Source: Mantis religiosa
Taxonomy: Eukaryota; Arthropoda; Insecta; Mantodea; Mantidae
Assembly (NCBI GenBank): GCA_030765055.1
Contig: CM060953.1
Location: 67,507,901-67,571,900 of the forward strand
Direction of reading: 5' to 3'
Length of the DNA: 64,000 nucleotides
Within the stretch, counting starts at the first letter, position 1. Each line of letters begins with the position of its first letter. Below are positions 21,741 to 33,795 of the stretch, piece by piece. The notes under the pieces are model-generated. The model had not been told where the DNA came from. It ran no database searches and was given only the letters and a program-made list of their open reading frames with translations. Made by a program: the position numbers and the translations under genes.

Positions 21741-22876
21741 GAGAAGCTGTGGATCAATTAAGCCATCATTAACTGAAAAAAAGGAATTATTTGCAATAAT
21801 GCATCCCTGATACTGGGTCACCTTGTTTTATAACATTGACACTTATATACTTATACAGTTTTAGCTTTAATAATTTAGTTGCTCTGTGTGTAGAATACTC
21901 TCAAATTCCCACCTGTTTTGCTAATTTTGGGATGGATTTAGTTCAAAACATGCACCTAAGTTGTCTAATTTTCCTTTGTTAATGCTGTACATTTTTGCTT
22001 TCGATTTCTTTTTGTCACAGAACCAGTGGTTTCAACTTCTTACAACCTCGTGAATTGTAAATCTGGAAGGAGGCACTTCACCAGAGAACGTTTGAATATA
22101 TTTTGTGGCAACACGGCTTGGTGATTCCTAATTATAATAAATTGTACACACGTAAATGCGTTGCTCTAGAGTCAAGTGCCTGTTCCTGTATGACATAGTG
22201 CTTGTAAATAAGAATAATGAATTTTAAGGATATTATCATATCCTGTATATGTTATGCTTTATATTCGCACATATATTTTATCAAATAGCATACCGTCAAA
22301 AGGAAATTTTATTGCTAAACTTACCGCCCCATACTAACTAGAAAATTTCGCTCTCCAATATTACGGCTGTTCCAACAGGTGAATGTTAGGTTGCAAAAGT
22401 CCCGGCATTATCGAAGTGGAACTTGCGTTGATGGCTGTTTGAAAGTTTGTAAAATTTGGAAGCATAGCATGGTGATCTGATATCATTAGCTCGGTTTTGT
22501 AGGAGTTCCATTGTGAACTAAAGAGCAATGTCAAGTTCCTAATGCTTATAATTCTCTCTACTTCGTATTAATAGAGATAGAAATTTGCAGTAGTGGTTTT
22601 ACTTCTTATTTACAGATGTATTATTTTATCTTGACAGGAATCCTGCGCGATAGGGATGAGTAGCAACTGTGGTGGGGATAGTGCACCTATCGCCACAATG
22701 CATCACACGCGTAAGATTACGAGAGGGGAGGGCAGTGCATAAGGTGTCTAAAAACAAATTTCATTCCCGAAGCCAGTTTTGCAGCTCTTATAAACTAAGT
22801 TGTAATTATTACTATGGTAATAATCTCCACGCTTTTGTTGGATCTTAAATAGAGTATATGCATTTGGAACAAAACT

Positions 22877-23250
22877 CTATTCTCCTCCAGCAGGCATGAT
22901 AAACAACTGTCGGCCTTTCAATATCGCTGCAGAGTCCCTGTAACGTATTTCACTCCAGGCATATGGTCCAGTATGTGCTGTATTTATATAATTTTCATTC
23001 ATATAAGCTATATAAACTTCACTTCGATATCTCTGAATATTTCGTAAATACTCAAGTATTTTTGAACGTATGGTGCGATGTTCGATTAACATTTGTCTGT
23101 CACGCTTAGTGTTCTTTTTTCAAATAATCCTAGCTTCAAAAGAGCTCTTCTTAATGTTTAGATACTGCCTTGGAAGTCAGTAGAATTTTTAGCTTCATAA
23201 GCACTTTCTTCAAAGCTGGTCTTCGTTTTTCTGTGCTTTAAAAATTATTC
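22877..23250 (-). pseudogene. ITm-type DDE transposase fragment
   Basis: A frame of 72 codons reads LIEHRTIRSKILEYLRNIQR, YRSEVYIAYMNENYINTAHT and KGRQLFIMPAGGE-stop. It matches the block YLRxIRxYR…YxDETxxxxxHT…KGxRLIIxHAGGE of a widespread animal DDE transposase. The catalytic DE pair reads NE, so the aspartate is lost. Weaker similarity in other frames continues upstream to about 23250. It belongs to the same superfamily as the elements at 32628-33795 and 43285-44940. Confidence 0.7.
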
Positions 23251-23639
23251 TTAGTTCGCCTAACTACTTCTGAATTAAAACATCCAAATCAGATTTTGTG
23301 CATGTTTTTAATCTTTGTTTTCTGGGCATAGAGAAGGACGTTGTTGCACTAGCTTTAATGGTATTTCTTTCCTACTCTCCCAAACTGCTTTCAGACACAA
23401 CTGTTGCCTTAGATACCCATCCCCAGATTTTTATAGCTGACCCAGACCATTGTTTCTTTTTTATAAATCTATGGATATTGGTTATTACTTCTCGTGTTTT
23501 TAAATGTAGCTCTTTATTTCCTAATGTGCTTCTAAGAGGCGTCATTTATAAATGCTCTCTTGGAATCAGGAGACAAGCACCTTTTGAAACAGGCTATAGT
23601 GCTACCGAGTAGCTCTGCACGTGTTTAGTTGCTCGCAAC

Positions 23640-24119
23640 TAATACGCAGCTGACCTGCCCTCCCCTCCAGTTGCAACCGTTCTGAGGTGGACCCGTCCAG
23701 ATACCACTGCGCATCGCTCTGCACTTTTCAAGATAAAAAAGTACATCTGTACTTTTACATAGACCGGAATACTAATACAGGACTTAAACGAAAAGTTGCT
23801 ATACGATGGTTTTGAAATTTCATTGTTTGCATAAGCAAGTGGAAAAATAAAGAAGGGAGCGAATAACATCATATTTTATATAAGACTAGGAATATTTCAG
23901 AAATGGTGAACATCACAAAAATTATTTAGCATATACTATGTACCGTGAGGAAACTACATTTTTGTTTTCTAAGTTTTTGTCCATCCCTTATTATTTATCA
24001 GTTATGCAAAGGACATTCAGAATGAGCAGAACTTCCAGATTATTCCCAGGGAATTCAGGACTTCTATTTCATTCTTTATGAAAATGTCTTCATCATATGG
24101 TAAAATAACTAACGTTGGT
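23640..24119. other. Stretch without recognisable features
   Basis: Contains an 11-bp G-rich phrase (complement CTGCCCTCCCC at about 23655) that is inverted relative to 22729-22740, flanking the transposase fragment. This may be a remnant of terminal or subterminal repeats. Nothing else was recognised. Confidence 0.35.
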
Positions 24120-24576
24120 GCCCGCCTCTGTAGGTAGATAGTAGTCCACTTCCTTCAAGAGGTACTGAGTTCGAATCTCGGTCAGGGTGAGTTATCTGAA
24201 TAAGTGTTTTTCCGGTATTTACCCTTATCCTGCCCGCCTCGGTAGCGAAGATGGTAGCATGTCTACCTCACGTTAATGAGGTCCTCAGTTCGAATCTCGG
24301 TTTGGCTGAGTTAAATGGATAAGGGGTTTTCCGCGGTTTTCCCTTATTCTGATAGACGAATATCGGGTAACTATAAGCTCCATGGACCCCGGACGCATTT
24401 GAACATCATTTCACACATTTCATTCATCGGCCGATATGACTTAACCTTGGAGGACGTAAATTACTACGAATACCTTATCCTGAAATATGAAAGCTTTTTA
24501 GACACTGGGCTAATTTGAGCATCATATTCCTGATTTCTTTCCTTGTCCGAAATGACTTAACACTGGAAGATTTTAG
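24120..24576 (+). repeat. Older family 2 SINE interrupted by a younger one
   Basis: The outer SINE is present as a 5' part (24120-24232: head with GAGTTCGAATCTCG) and a diverged 3' part (24473-24576). A complete copy of the same family lies between them. The outer halves are more diverged from the family than the inner copy, consistent with age order. Confidence 0.75.
24233..24472 (+). mobile_element. Family 2 SINE inserted with 10-bp target-site duplication
   Basis: A 240-bp insert bounded by CCTTATCCTG at 24223-24232 and again at 24473-24482, identical over 10 bp. The head GCCTCGGTAGCGAAGATGGT and B box GTTCGAATCTC are followed by the family body and end (GGAGGACGTAAATTA). The target is itself a family 2 SINE. 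Confidence 0.85.
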
Positions 24577-25082
24577 TTATAAAACAGTTAACGATATTAG
24601 ATATATACAATGGGAAAACATATTTCAAAAATTGTTCTATTTGAAGTTATGTTTGGCATAGGATAAACTTTATGTAAATCGGTATGTTGCATCCTTGGAA
24701 GAGCTGAACTTGAATGTGAAATTTAATATTTCTCTGACCTTTCAGTTTTGAGTTGTAATATTTGAAGACAGAGAAGCATATAGATTTTGAACTAACAATT
24801 ACTCTTTTTACTCTGGGAGTATCAAAACATTAATTTTAGTGAAATCTCGGAATCAAATTATCTGGCGAAAACTCTCATTGATCAACTGTAGATACATGGT
24901 GCAGAAAGTGAAAAGGAAATATAAACATTACAGGCAGTTACGCAGGAATATATTTATTATGTGTTGACTATAAAGTTTATATTAAAATTTTTGTCAAAAA
25001 TGACAGCCATTTATGAAATAATATTATTAGAATAACAACCAGGCTTTACAAAAATCGCCCATTCATGATAACATTTTTTGTT

Positions 25083-25200
25083 GTTGTAATTTACGTCCTC
25101 CAACTTTAAGTCATATCAGACGATGAATGAAATGGGTGGAATGATGCTCAATTGAGTCCGGGGTACATGGAGCTTTGAGTTACCCGAACGACTTTGAGCA
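25083..25200 (-). repeat. Family 2 SINE, 3' part only
   Basis: Begins with a T-rich run and TAATTTACGTCCTCCAACTT, then the body GATGAATGAAATGGGTGGAA and GAGTTACCCGAACGAC. The tRNA-like head is absent, so it is a truncated copy. Confidence 0.75.
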
Positions 25201-26707
25201 CTTATAATTTCCATATAGTATCTTGTAGTCTAGTAACTTCTCTAGTTGTAACTTTTGCATTGAAATGGGTAGTGATATGATTTAAGGATTTGGGAGTTCG
25301 TTAAAGATATAAACAGACTTATGGCCTGTGCTATATACATATCTTAGTGAGCTGTTAATTTCAGTAAGAGCATTGTGTTCTATTAAGTTTGCAAGACAGT
25401 CTGCGGCGATGACGGTGGTTTGAAGAAGTCAACTAGCCTCTTGTGTAACAGACACTTAGCTAATCAATAATAGTTAAGACCAGTCTTCAGTACTCTTTCG
25501 GGATGAGTTAAATCATTTCATAAACGAATTTCTCAAGAGTCTATTGCCACTAATTTCTTTTCCTTCTTTATGCAATTAGCGCAGCTATAAGGAAGCGGCT
25601 AATTTTGCAATCATACATACAATGCTGTGGCTATAATACGTTCTTTTCCAGCAGTGAACGCCTTGGCAAAGATTTGTTTCACCTTTCTTTAGCTTGAAAG
25701 CATAGATCGGAAAGTACTATCTGCCCTACACAACAAGGCAAGGCAGAGAAATGCTCGCCTTCCTGGTTATGGTAAGGATGCGAGGTTCATATAAAATTCA
25801 CAGTGCTGTAAGAGCAGATAAACAGTTCAAACCCCTCGCTTTACCAATTATAGCTCAGAAACAGATCCCATATCGAGGTTAACTCTGAGTGGAATAAACA
25901 GGATCGCTCTCACTCCAAGGAATGTTAACTTCAATGAAGGTCATATTTTTTCAGCGTCTCCACACTGATATTTGATGATGAATCCCGAGAAAGCACTTCC
26001 CTAAAATAAATATTTCAGCTAGCTAGCAAGGAGCAACATACACTCGTATTAAGAATAACTTAACACTATAGTAACACAACTTCACTATTTACTTATCTTA
26101 ATCACAATCCTTGGGACCGGTTTCAAAGCAACATCTGCTTCATTTTCAACCTGTCAGTTTGGCACTGACACACTGACTGACCTTGACCACTTCCGGATTT
26201 TGAAGAATAGCTCCCTATCTTACTGCCATCTACCGGGGACAACACAAACTTATTGATGACATCTAGTTGTGGGATATCAAAATTCATCATGCCATCTTTG
26301 TTTTTTCAGAATAAATATTTTCTCGCAAACCATTAAATCTATCGGATCGTTCAATTGTTTCAATAATTTAACTTCTGGGTTTATTTCATGATTAGATGAC
26401 GAAAAATGATCAGCCACTGCCGATTAAATATACTCATATGCTATTTACGAATCGCTTTTAAACGTTGAGTTTCCTATACACATTTTTATTTGCTCCTGAC
26501 TACATCAGATTTACAAGTTTTCGAATAAACCTTTCTATTTTTATAATTTTCTAAATGAATTGTAGGTCTTAATGCTGTATTGGAAGAGTCGTAGGCTGAG
26601 TTTTGCTATACAGACAGTAGTATGATCACTAAAAACAGAAATTAGTTGGAGAAGGAGAGAGGGTTATGTTCTCGAGCGATATAAATTCTATAAATATCAT
26701 CGAGATT

Positions 26708-26728
26708 AAAAAAAAAAAAAAAAAAAAA
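26708..26728 (+). repeat. Poly(A) run of 21
   Basis: Twenty-one consecutive A residues. No identifiable retrotransposon body precedes it, so it may be an orphan tail or a simple repeat. Confidence 0.6.
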
Positions 26729-28218
26729 CTTTTGGATATTTCCTCGCCTCCTCTGTTGAACTTTCGGAAGTTTCTTTATTTATATCTCACAGAGCATGGT
26801 CGAAATGAGTTAGTGAAGTTCTTTGTAGAGTACAAATTACTCAGTGTGTTCCTCGACACTCGATAGAGCGAGAGAAGGGAGGAGTCCTGCGTTCGCCACT
26901 CTAGTGAATGATCTGCAGTGTTTTACTACAATGCTACGCGAAAAGAAAAGAAGGTAATGTATAAATAAAATTCATAACACGATAGTCATCTTGAAACTTG
27001 TTTATAGTTCAAAGTCACTAACATTAGCATATGGAGAGATTTATATTGTTAGCAATTTTTGCATAAGTTTCATGCTATATTCATCAAACTCCTCGGTAAG
27101 CAACTTCATAGAGATGCAAGTTGCATATACTGTAGGTAGTGGATCCTTTAGTAACAGTTCTCGCCTACTTTCTTGCTACACAAAAATAAAGATGCTGTCA
27201 CTATCAGGAGAATGTTTTGCCAGACAACTCGCACTAATATATGGGTATTAGTCGTTTTAACTCAGCGTAGCAATTGCTCTAAGGTAATTATAATTTCTAA
27301 CTTATCGACATTCAAAAAGATTCATTGCTGACATTTTTACCTCCAACCTAGTTCCACCCGCGTGAAAAGAATTTCTGTTATTATTTACTGAATTCCTAAC
27401 TCAAGTAGCGTGACGAAGAAGGTAGCACTGCATTTGACAGTAACTTCTCTTCGGCATTTTAAGATATAGTATCGAAACCATGAGAACCATAAGAGGAAAA
27501 ACCGATAACATTTCCTTTGAACTGTCCATAACCCTACTCATAAGAAAGTAACCTTTTATTAAAGCGTAGCACGTGATAAATAGCTTTGCAAACAATTTTA
27601 CGGCGAATCTACTGATCAAAGAAAAGCACCGTAAGGTAAAGATAGCGATACATTTCAGAGCAATCCCAATATTTTGTGTATCGCATTTCGATGTTCATTG
27701 GACGTGTACAGAAAAATGGGAAATTATTTTCAAATACACAAGTTTTTACAATTATTTTGCAACTTTGATGATACTTTAAGAATTGTTTTAATCCATAATC
27801 ATATATTAGGGCTTTCATAAGGAATGAAACATAGATCATCCACTATACGCCAGAGACGATGGTACATTCCAAGTACTGGTTGGCCACAGGCAAAATTATA
27901 AACAAAACGTATTCTGTGAAAATAGTCGTACAGTTACACCGATTATAGATGTATAATTAGAAAACTACACTTATTATTGGGGCACGAAAACATTAAGCAG
28001 TTTATGGTAAATAATGGTAGCCATTAGATGCTTTAAAAAGTGTGTTCCATATTTAAGTTTCCCCAAATTTAAACCCGAATATATTACTTTCTCCACTTTA
28101 GATGTATTTATTGCACCTGAATTCTATACAAAATTTCACCAGATAAAATAGAAGAAATAGACAAGCTATCTATGAAACTATATCGTATAGGCTTGCTGGA
28201 CGTTTATTACTAAGCTAT

Positions 28219-28726
28219 TGTGACTTTGTGAGTTCGTAGAACTAAAAGTCTTATTTGCAAAAGTTTAAAATGCTCTTTATTACAAATAAAACACGCTTTG
28301 TACAACACCGACAGTAGCAGAATGACGTAACATGCACAAACGCAGTCTACAAGGTCTCTCGTTGCTTCACCACACGAAAACAAATGAAAGAAATTACTTG
28401 CGATACACTTCAAACAGCTGCGCACACACGATTAATAGCTCACTAGCAACTGACTTCACTCTGACAGCCGCGACGCTTTTATACATCCACTCATAGTTCT
28501 AGAACTTAGTGGATCGCTCGATAACAATCACGATGCAGCGGGAAATTCCAGACTATCTCTGTCACTTTCTCTTCCTGTCTCTCTCTCGGCAAGCGCTCAG
28601 CGCTCGCACCACTCAGTATCCACCTCTTTCCTTTCAGCCCAAGCGTAGCTCTCCGTCTCTTTCTTTCGCACGCACCCGGCACTGGCTTGTCGCGGCTCCA
28701 AAACAAAAAACATGCGATCGGTGACA
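28219..28726 (-). mobile_element. Solo LTR with CTAT target-site duplication
   Basis: On the minus strand the 508-bp unit starts TGTCACCGATCG and ends AAAGTCACA, the TG…CA ends of an LTR. The plus-strand flanks are CTAT at 28215-28218 and again at 28727-28730, a 4-bp duplication as made by Gypsy-type integrases. Inside, a TATAAA box (28478-28483) is followed about 200 bp later by AATAAA (28276-28281), fitting U3-R-U5 order. No internal retroviral-type coding sequence and no second LTR flank it, so it is a recombination remnant. A related LTR is at 49690-50160. Confidence 0.75.
28478..28483 (-). promoter_or_regulatory. TATA box of the solo LTR
   Basis: TATAAA on the minus strand, preceded by AGTGGATG and followed about 25-30 bp later by GTGAAGTCAGTTGCTAGTG, where transcription of the former element would have begun. 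Confidence 0.55.
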
Positions 28727-28730
28727 CTAT

Positions 28731-29600
28731 GAATAGAAACCACCGAAAAGAACAAAAAGTTTTTACAAAACGTTTATGTGAATGTATGAGAATATAATAA
28801 AATAAATACATAAAGCTGAAGGATAATAAACTTGATATTTAATTCGCTCATCTTCCAAAGAATTTCATGAAATTCTCAAAATGACTCTGACGCTGCTGAA
28901 AATACGATAATTTTTCTTTAAATTGCTATTAATGGACGCAATTAATGCGAAATCACTTTGCAAAAGTGTTTTCTCATTTTTGTTTGATATTTTCTAGTAT
29001 TTCGAAATAGGTTTTCTGAAATACAATGCATGTTTTTCTATTAGGCTATGTACATTCAAATATGCGCCATTAGTAAGTTTGTTTTCAAACATTTGACCAC
29101 CGTAATAGAGTCCTGTGTACATATGCTACTAAAGATCTATTCAAATCATTTAGGAAAATATTTATCATTAAAGAGATTAGAAAAAGCTGTTTTGCGAATC
29201 ATTTAGAGTGTATCACAAGGAAATTATTCTAGTAATTTACATAAAATCCTGAAGTTGTAACGAAACGAGCTATTTATAACATATACAAGCACAAACGAAA
29301 ACTTTTATGGAAAACATACACCTTATTTTCGACAAACAAAAGCATTACAGATATTCCAGTCCTTTACAAAGTCTTCAAAGTTATTTCACTTACCATACCT
29401 ATTTTATTAAATAACGTTTATTGTTTGTTATCAACACTGAAATTATGCTACGTAGCATGATGATATACCTTTCGAAGATTAGACAAAACATTAATTTCTG
29501 AACGCACACACGATAAATATTTGGCCACGGGCAATTGCTGTGAAGTACTGGGGAGTTCTTGGATATCTTCTTTATAATTTTTGTTTGTAAATTCGTGAAT
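28731..29600. other. AT-rich stretch, nothing recognised
   Basis: Lies between the solo LTR and the Helitron-related sequence. No repeat shared within the window and no recognisable coding frame. Confidence 0.45.
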
Positions 29601-29625
29601 GTGAGATGAATCGACACAAAATCAA

Positions 29626-30290
29626 TTGTTGTTACTTTGTGAAGTTCGCGGAAACTTTTTTACTATACCAAGGAGAAGACGACCTGACTTAGGTCGTAGA
29701 GGCCATTTAAATGTGCGACGAGCTATATCACATACTGACCGCACTGATGAGCAGCGAGACGCAGTGTTCATATGTCAGAATTGCGTTTTAGAGTGTCTGT
29801 TTCTTCCGGGGAAGTTGTTTTCATACAAACCAGTTGATGATGTAGCCAACTGTCCCACAGAGTTTTTAAATTCTTTAGAATTGCCTGGACTCTCATCTCA
29901 CAATTAAAACTAAAACTAGGATCAGTTGTGATCATGCTGCGTAACATTACCTAATTACGACTGAGCAAAAGAACGGGACTAACTGTGAAAAAACAAATGA
30001 ATAACGTCGAGGCAACAATCATCAAAGGAAATGTACAAAGGAGAGGATATCTTGATTCCGCGTATTCCGATGATTCCAACGGATTTACCTTTTGATTTTA
30101 AGCGTCCACAATTCCCCGTGCGTTAATCTTTGTGATAACCATAAATAAATCTAAGTCGTTGGAAGTTTGCGGATGCAACTTGTAGTTTCCCTATTTCTCT
30201 GTGGACAATTATACGTTTCGTGTTCACGCGTTGGATGACGAAGACGTGAATGACTACCTCACCCGACTTATGCAACCAGCCAATTAGCAA
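29626..30290 (+). pseudogene. Helitron Rep/helicase protein remnant
   Basis: The first block, RRRRPDLGRRGHLNVRRAI followed by RTDEQRDA, resembles the basic N-terminus common to insect Helitron proteins. Soon after come PTEFLNSLELPGLSSHN, then (with stops) EDILIPRIPMIPTDLPFDFK followed by RPQFPVR. In a shifted frame VITINKSKSLEVCG follows, a degraded form of helicase motif VI (usually TINKxQGQSL; the QGQ is missing). These are the last motifs of a PIF1-like helicase. The joining of N-terminus to C-terminus shows a large internal deletion. Confidence 0.75.
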
Positions 30291-31131
30291 ACAACACATC
30301 ATCAAGACACCCACTGCCCTTCTGCGGCCCTCCAAGTCCTTGTGATATCCAGCCAAGGCGGACCCGGGGTTAGAGGCCACCGCTGCAAGTGGCATAGGCT
30401 CGCACCTGCATCAGCAAAGGCAGGCCGCCCACAATGTGTGCACTGATGACGACAATTTGCACACCAATGGACACGAGTGACAGACGCAGCCGCAAGGCTA
30501 AGAAGCATATATTAATTCCATAAACCAATAATTATTATACACTATATACATCAGTTAAGTTGACGATACCTCTAGATGCTATACAGATAGTGATGACGCC
30601 CCCAGGCTGATTTTTATGTCACCTGCATGTTATGTACAGTAGCATACGTACACCGGGACAAGGAGACTTATATTAGACTACTAATAACGTAAGCACTATG
30701 CGCATAACTGATTACATTCTGAACGCGCGGCACATCGCCTAAGACTACCAATTATGGAAAGGTGGGCGTCAGGGTCCTGTGATCAAGACGCCTCCCTCCT
30801 CAATTCACCATAGCGGTTCGCCGCACAGAACTAACCGACCACTTGCATCTGGGTGCTTAATGCGAGACCAGCAAAACATCGCCAGGGCTGCTGCCCTAGG
30901 TAGTGGAAGGTTTTAAATAGGTATTCCGCATCGGTGCACTCCACCTAGGCGGGAACTCCTATGACAATTTTTCCTTCCACTTTAAAAAAAGTCGGAAAAC
31001 CATCATATTTATATATTTACGCATCACAAAAATATTGTTTATCAGAAAATTTTAAATTGATTAACTTAATTGTAACCGTGTTGTATTTAAACTTCACCAC
31101 CAATTGCAGAATCAATAACTAACCCAAATTT

Positions 31132-31163
31132 GCTGGCCGTACGAAGGTTGCCGGGTCAGCTAG
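31132..31163 (+). other. Helitron 3' terminal hairpin and CTAG
   Basis: A 7-bp stem with one G-T pair and a loop containing GTACGAAGGTTG, running straight into CTAG. A hairpin close to a CTRR end is the usual Helitron 3' terminus, recognised at termination of rolling-circle transfer. Confidence 0.6.
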
Positions 31164-31169
31164 TTAGTT

Positions 31170-32620
31170 TATAAAATCTGTGTAAAACAGCAACATATAA
31201 AGGAAGCTGGTCCTGATGTGTATGTGATAATTTTCTCCAGTTTTGAAAAACTGTAATACTTTTAAGTCCTTATGAATTTGAGATCCCAAGAAATTCATTT
31301 GGAATTTTATAAGTTTCACAAAGTGGATATGAATTAAGTATCTTATCTCGTTTAGCTGTAGGTATAAGTGATTTTATACAATGAACACCTGAAAAAATGC
31401 GACCTAGATTGATCTATTAGTTACCACTGTCTAGGAAGAAGCGATTAGCTGAAAGAATCACAGGAGGCCACGAGTCACGGACAGATAGGGGCACGTGGAA
31501 GTCTTAGATGTTCCAGGCTTGAAAATCTGCTCCACTGCTGGAGATTCCTGATGAGGAATATAAACCTCCCATCGGCAGAGAACCTTTTAATGTCCAAGAA
31601 CGAGACCCACCTTACCTTTGAGGAAGCTTCCGCACCATTTGTCTGTCATCGTAATACCTCACGAAAATAGAATGAAAGGGGAGTAGTGTAAAGGAAACGT
31701 AGGGGAGAAGAAAGCATCACAGCGTACACTAATCAAACGAAAACTATAAAAAACCCAAGGCCAGAGAGGCAAGTCGACGGGAATCGAGCCCTGGACATTC
31801 TCAAATGACTGTAGCGGGGGAGATATTTCACTCGGATCCATTTAGGTAAATTTTATTTCTGATTTCGGTAGAAAACATTCGAGTTAACGAATTCTTTGAT
31901 CCCATTTTCTTTTGAAGGCAAGAAATGTTATGTAGTATATGTGGATTGAACTATAATCTGATCTTTATTTATCAGCTTAGTTGCATACGTACACACAACT
32001 TATTCATGTATTCTAACGCAATAAAATGAATCTGAATGTTCACATGCCACAAATGGCCCCTTAGGGCATAAATCTCAGCCGAGGGAATCTTCGAGATTTC
32101 CGGGATATGCACGTTAAGGCTGATCAAATTCGGATCACGTAGTGGTAAAGCATGTTAGTTCATTGATTTGAGCTTCGACACCTTAAGGTGAAAATTTATG
32201 GTTCAATTTCCTTCTATAGTTTTGGAGGGTAGCAGCCTCACTTAGCATAAAATATCCGCAGGTACTCAAACCTATACGTACAGAATTATTTAAAACAAAT
32301 CCATGTAATTTTGAAGACGTAATACTCAAAAGTATTCGGAAGTAGTATAACAGAATTTAAGTAAAATACTTATATACTTATGATAACTAGTACGTTTATT
32401 GCAAAAAAGTTAAGAGCAATTTTTTTTCCGAAATGTATTTGGTTTTTCACATAAAGCGTATGCTTTTATAGTTCACGATGTTATGTGGCGAAATTGTACT
32501 AGGCCAACGCTTTTATGGGTGTCCAACCTAAATCTACGAGCTCAAATATCTCCAAAATGAAACTATGAAAATCCCAATTGTCCAGGAATATGAAACATGT
32601 ATGTTTATTCTATGAAAATG
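31170..32620. other. Low-information stretch with two possible tRNA-like remnants
   Basis: Minus strand 31745-31850 holds GGGCTCGATTCCC, a good B box, without a clear A box. Plus strand 32138-32222 holds ACGTAGTGGTAAAGCATG and GGTTCAATTTCC with roughly tRNA spacing. Neither body recurs in this window, so they may be single old SINEs. No coding similarity was seen. Confidence 0.35.
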
Positions 32621-32627
32621 GAAACTA

Positions 32628-33795
32628 ATCCTTGTTTCAAATAAGCTTGCCCCGTATCTCTAAACGATCATGTGACCTTATCACCTCTCATTGGCGGCTA
32701 TTGTAGTATAGACTGTTGTGCGGTAGAAATTAGTTCGTTATTTAACATGGTGATATATCTTTATATGTTGGAAGAGAGTTGTCAAATTTATATTTTCGTA
32801 ACTGTTTTAATTAAATATAGTGCGCAACAGAGTTTATTTATCTGAAATGCATGTTAATTCTTAAACGAAGTAAAGAGGAGGTTCCTTTGCTCTCAAGCAC
32901 ATGGCACGATAGCACGTGATTTAGTGGTAGTGGTGACATATTTGTTTATATGACTTTTATCATTGACCTTGTTTTGAACTGGATTAGTCATATATCTCCA
33001 TTCGAAGGTGTGTTGTACCGAGTGCGGGAGCTAAATTATTTTATTGATCGTTTATTGCGCGTGTACATATTATATGTATAATGGCAGAGTCTACCACCAG
33101 TTTTTCGCTGAAGCATTGCAAGGGAAACCCTTTACAAAGCGGCGGAAAAAGAATTGTGGTGCATGTGTTTAATGCACTCACAGAGAAGAATCCGTCTTTG
33201 TCAGTGAGGGAAGTCGAACCGTTGTTCTCTGAACTTACAGGTGTGTTAGATGCGTAGGAACATTGTGACATGAAATTGAGACAACAGGAAAACTTACCAC
33301 TCCAGGAGCGATATTGCTGTGTGGCGAAGACGTTATTTAAGGACAATCAGACTGTACCGGGATACCAGTCAAAAAATATATTACCTTGACGAGACTTGGG
33401 TGAATGAAGGACACACAAGTATGGCGTGACATGACTTTTAAGACTGAAAGACATGCATTTTTGCAAGGTATGTGTGCTGGTTTTAAAAAATCCCAGTGGA
33501 AAAGGTCGAAGGCCTTTCATTATAAACTTGTTTTAGTTTCATTGCTCATTCATGCAGTTTCAACTTGTTCAGTTTTATTATAACTTCATTATTTTTGCAT
33601 GCCTTCATACTATTATTTGTATGATTTTATCTATCTTCCTGACAATTATTATGACGTTTACTGCAGGTTTAAATGTGACGGGAAGGCATCGCGTATGGCC
33701 TATGGCGCGAAAGCATTAGCCAATTAGGATGAGGGAAAGGTAGTTGCACGCGGAGTGATATATGCCAGCGGGGCAAGGTTATATGAAACAGAGAT
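32628..33795 (+). mobile_element. Internally deleted ITm-type DNA transposon (TA target)
   Basis: The left end ATCCTTGTTTCAAATAAGC and onward (32628-32654) and the right end (33769-33795) are inverted repeats matching at 23 of 27 positions. TA flanks each side (32626-32627 and 33796-33797), the duplicated target of the IS630-Tc1-mariner group. The 1,168-bp element holds transposase pieces (33081-33530) but lacks the C-terminal part. Confidence 0.75.
33081..33530 (+). pseudogene. ITm-type DDE transposase, N-terminus and first catalytic block
   Basis: From ATG 33081 the frame reads PLQSGGKRIVVHVFNALTEK and LSVREVEPLFSELTG, the usual N-terminal helical region of this family. After a frameshift and a probable deletion near 33300 it continues DIAVWRRRYLRTIRLYRDTS and YYLDETWVNEGHT, which includes the first catalytic aspartate. 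VWRD and FKNPSGKGRRPFI follow with further frameshifts. The part bearing the last catalytic acidic residue is absent. The copy is dead and could only be moved by a transposase made elsewhere. Confidence 0.75.

Larger units (their letters stand above)
24580..28214. other. Mostly unannotated AT-rich stretch
   Basis: Apart from a SINE tail (25083-25200) and a run of 21 A residues (26708-26728), I recognise nothing. On the minus strand near 26110-26160 there is TGAAAATGAAGCA…TTGCTTTGAAACC, a hairpin followed by GAAAC that faintly recalls Penelope ends but lacks the core CTGANGA. Confidence 0.45.
29626..31163 (+). mobile_element. Internally deleted Helitron
   Basis: Contains a Helitron protein N-terminal segment joined closely to helicase C-terminal segments (29626-30290), about 850 bp of non-coding sequence, and a Helitron-type 3' end. 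There, a hairpin (GCTGGCC at 31132-31138 with GGTCAGC at 31154-31160) is followed immediately by CTAG at 31160-31163 and then T. The 5' TC end was not pinned down; the start given is where coding similarity begins. The replication initiator and most of the helicase are gone. Confidence 0.7.

Noticed and set aside
26110..26160. A second Penelope terminus
   Set aside because: The hairpin followed by GAAACC is suggestive, but the CTGANGA core is missing and no Penelope coding sequence lies nearby.
28506..28811. A 101-codon frame as a host gene
   Set aside because: It overlaps the U3 half of a solo LTR and has no recognisable domain.
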